Translations under genes and position numbers: made by a program
Shown: positions 63,522 to 64,000 of the stretch, piece after piece
Numbering within the stretch: the stretch's first letter is position 1
Layout of the letters: every line of letters begins with the position of its first letter
NCBI GenBank assembly: GCA_031963415.1
Contig: JASSUI010000001.1
Location: 1,116,001-1,180,000 of the forward strand
Direction of reading: 5' to 3'
Length of the DNA: 64,000 nt
From: JASSUD01 sp031963415
GTDB taxonomy: Bacteria; Pseudomonadota; Gammaproteobacteria; Burkholderiales; Burkholderiaceae
The notes under the pieces: generated by a model
What the model saw: the letters and a program-made list of their open reading frames with translations, nothing else
Told to the model about the DNA's origin: nothing
Databases searched by the model: none

Positions 63522-64000
63522 ATGTTTTATCCTACTGAATTCGATGTCATTGTGGTGGGTGCAGGCCATGCTGGTACAGAGGCAGCGCTAGCTTCTGCAC
63601 GTATGGGGTGTTCCACTCTGCTTTTGACCCATAATCTTGAGACTTTAGGACAAATGAGTTGCAACCCATCAATTGGCGGAATTGGTAAAAGTCATTTAGT
63701 TAAAGAAATTGATGCTTTAGGCGGAGCAATGGCTGCTGCTGCTGATGAGGCGGGAATCCAATTTCGCATTCTAAATTCCTCCAAAGGCCCAGCTGTAAGG
63801 GCAACGCGCGCACAAGCCGATCGCGTGCTTTATAAACAGGCAATTCGACGTCGGCTTGAAAATCAGCCTAATTTATTTTTATTTCAACAAGCAGTTGATG
63901 ATTTGCTTATTGAAGGAAACCGCGTAATTGGAGCTAAAACTCAACTTGGATTAATCTTCCGTGCACGCACTGTTGTGCTAACTGCCGGTACTTTCTTAAA
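63522..64000 (+). CDS. mnmG: tRNA uridine 5-carboxymethylaminomethyl modification enzyme MnmG, 3' truncated by window edge
   Basis: The first 159 codons are present. FDVIVVGAGHAGTEAALASARMG is the FAD-binding loop; QMSCNPSIGGIGKSHLVKEIDALGG and SSKGPAVRATRAQADR are MnmG signatures. With MnmE it installs cmnm5 on U34 of tRNAs, the substrate of MnmC at 56.5 kb. It is often close to the replication origin. Confidence 0.97.
   Translation, partial: MFYPTEFDVIVVGAGHAGTEAALASARMGCSTLLLTHNLETLGQMSCNPSIGGIGKSHLVKEIDALGGAMAAAADEAGIQFRILNSSKGPAVRATRAQADRVLYKQAIRRRLENQPNLFLFQQAVDDLLIEGNRVIGAKTQLGLIFRARTVVLTAGTFL

Overview
The window looks like chromosome of a Burkholderiaceae bacterium with a reduced, moderate-to-low GC genome, most likely an endofungal symbiont of the Mycoavidus / Ca. 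Glomeribacter / Mycetohabitans type. This rests on Burkholderia-style gene order (tlpA-aroQ-accB-accC; mpl-RNB nuclease-aroE; DUF3683 oxidoreductase-HIT-DUF971-ubiE-Tim44; metH split in two; argS-SPOR-dsbA; Kef-ybdK-SET near mnmG) together with AT-rich effector-like genes and many small palindromic repeats. The exact species is an inference.

Layout. 1-2.5 kb: 3' part of a NACHT/WD40 STAND protein and a small unknown gene. 2.6-12.3 kb: housekeeping block (coaBC, accC, accB, aroQ, tlpA, mpl, RNase II-like, aroE). 12.3-15.6 kb: AT-rich islet with a patatin phospholipase and a PPxY protein. 15.6-34.3 kb: pyrF, amino acid deaminase-like gene, queF, ilvA, phrB, DUF3683 oxidoreductase, HIT, DUF971, ubiE, Tim44-like, a FitAB/VapBC-type toxin-antitoxin pair, cytochrome c, tRNA-Arg(CCG), speG, birA, coaX. 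34.3-36.8 kb: two further effector-like genes. 36.8-50 kb: hldC, ferritin-like gene, DUF3567, split metH, DUF1840, argS, SPOR, dsbA, orphan peptide-binding protein. 50-64 kb: membrane PPxY protein, PhyH dioxygenase, a candidate anti-Shine-Dalgarno sRNA, EmrB-type MFS pump, lytic transglycosylase, hupB, mnmC, a DnaA-box cluster, Kef antiporter-ybdK-SET operon, an IS982 remnant and the start of mnmG.

Main observations. (1) Candidate effector genes at 12.5, 34.4 and 36.1 kb each have a perfect TTCG-N16-TTCG box (hrpII/PIP type) 70-135 nt upstream, and the one at 14.9 kb has a single-mismatch copy. Together they look like a scattered type III secretion regulon. (2) Three unrelated effector-like proteins carry PPxY motifs, which could bind WW domains of fungal Rsp5/NEDD4-type ubiquitin ligases. 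(3) At least 30 copies of five families of small inverted-repeat elements fill the intergenic DNA, and about a dozen genes have a stop codon exactly at an element boundary. (4) A 60-nt minus-strand RNA is predicted with its own promoter, a hairpin whose loop is the anti-SD sequence UCCUCCU, and a perfect terminator.

Limits: everything is read by eye. No database search, folding program or statistics were run. Family names come from recognised motifs and remembered homologues.
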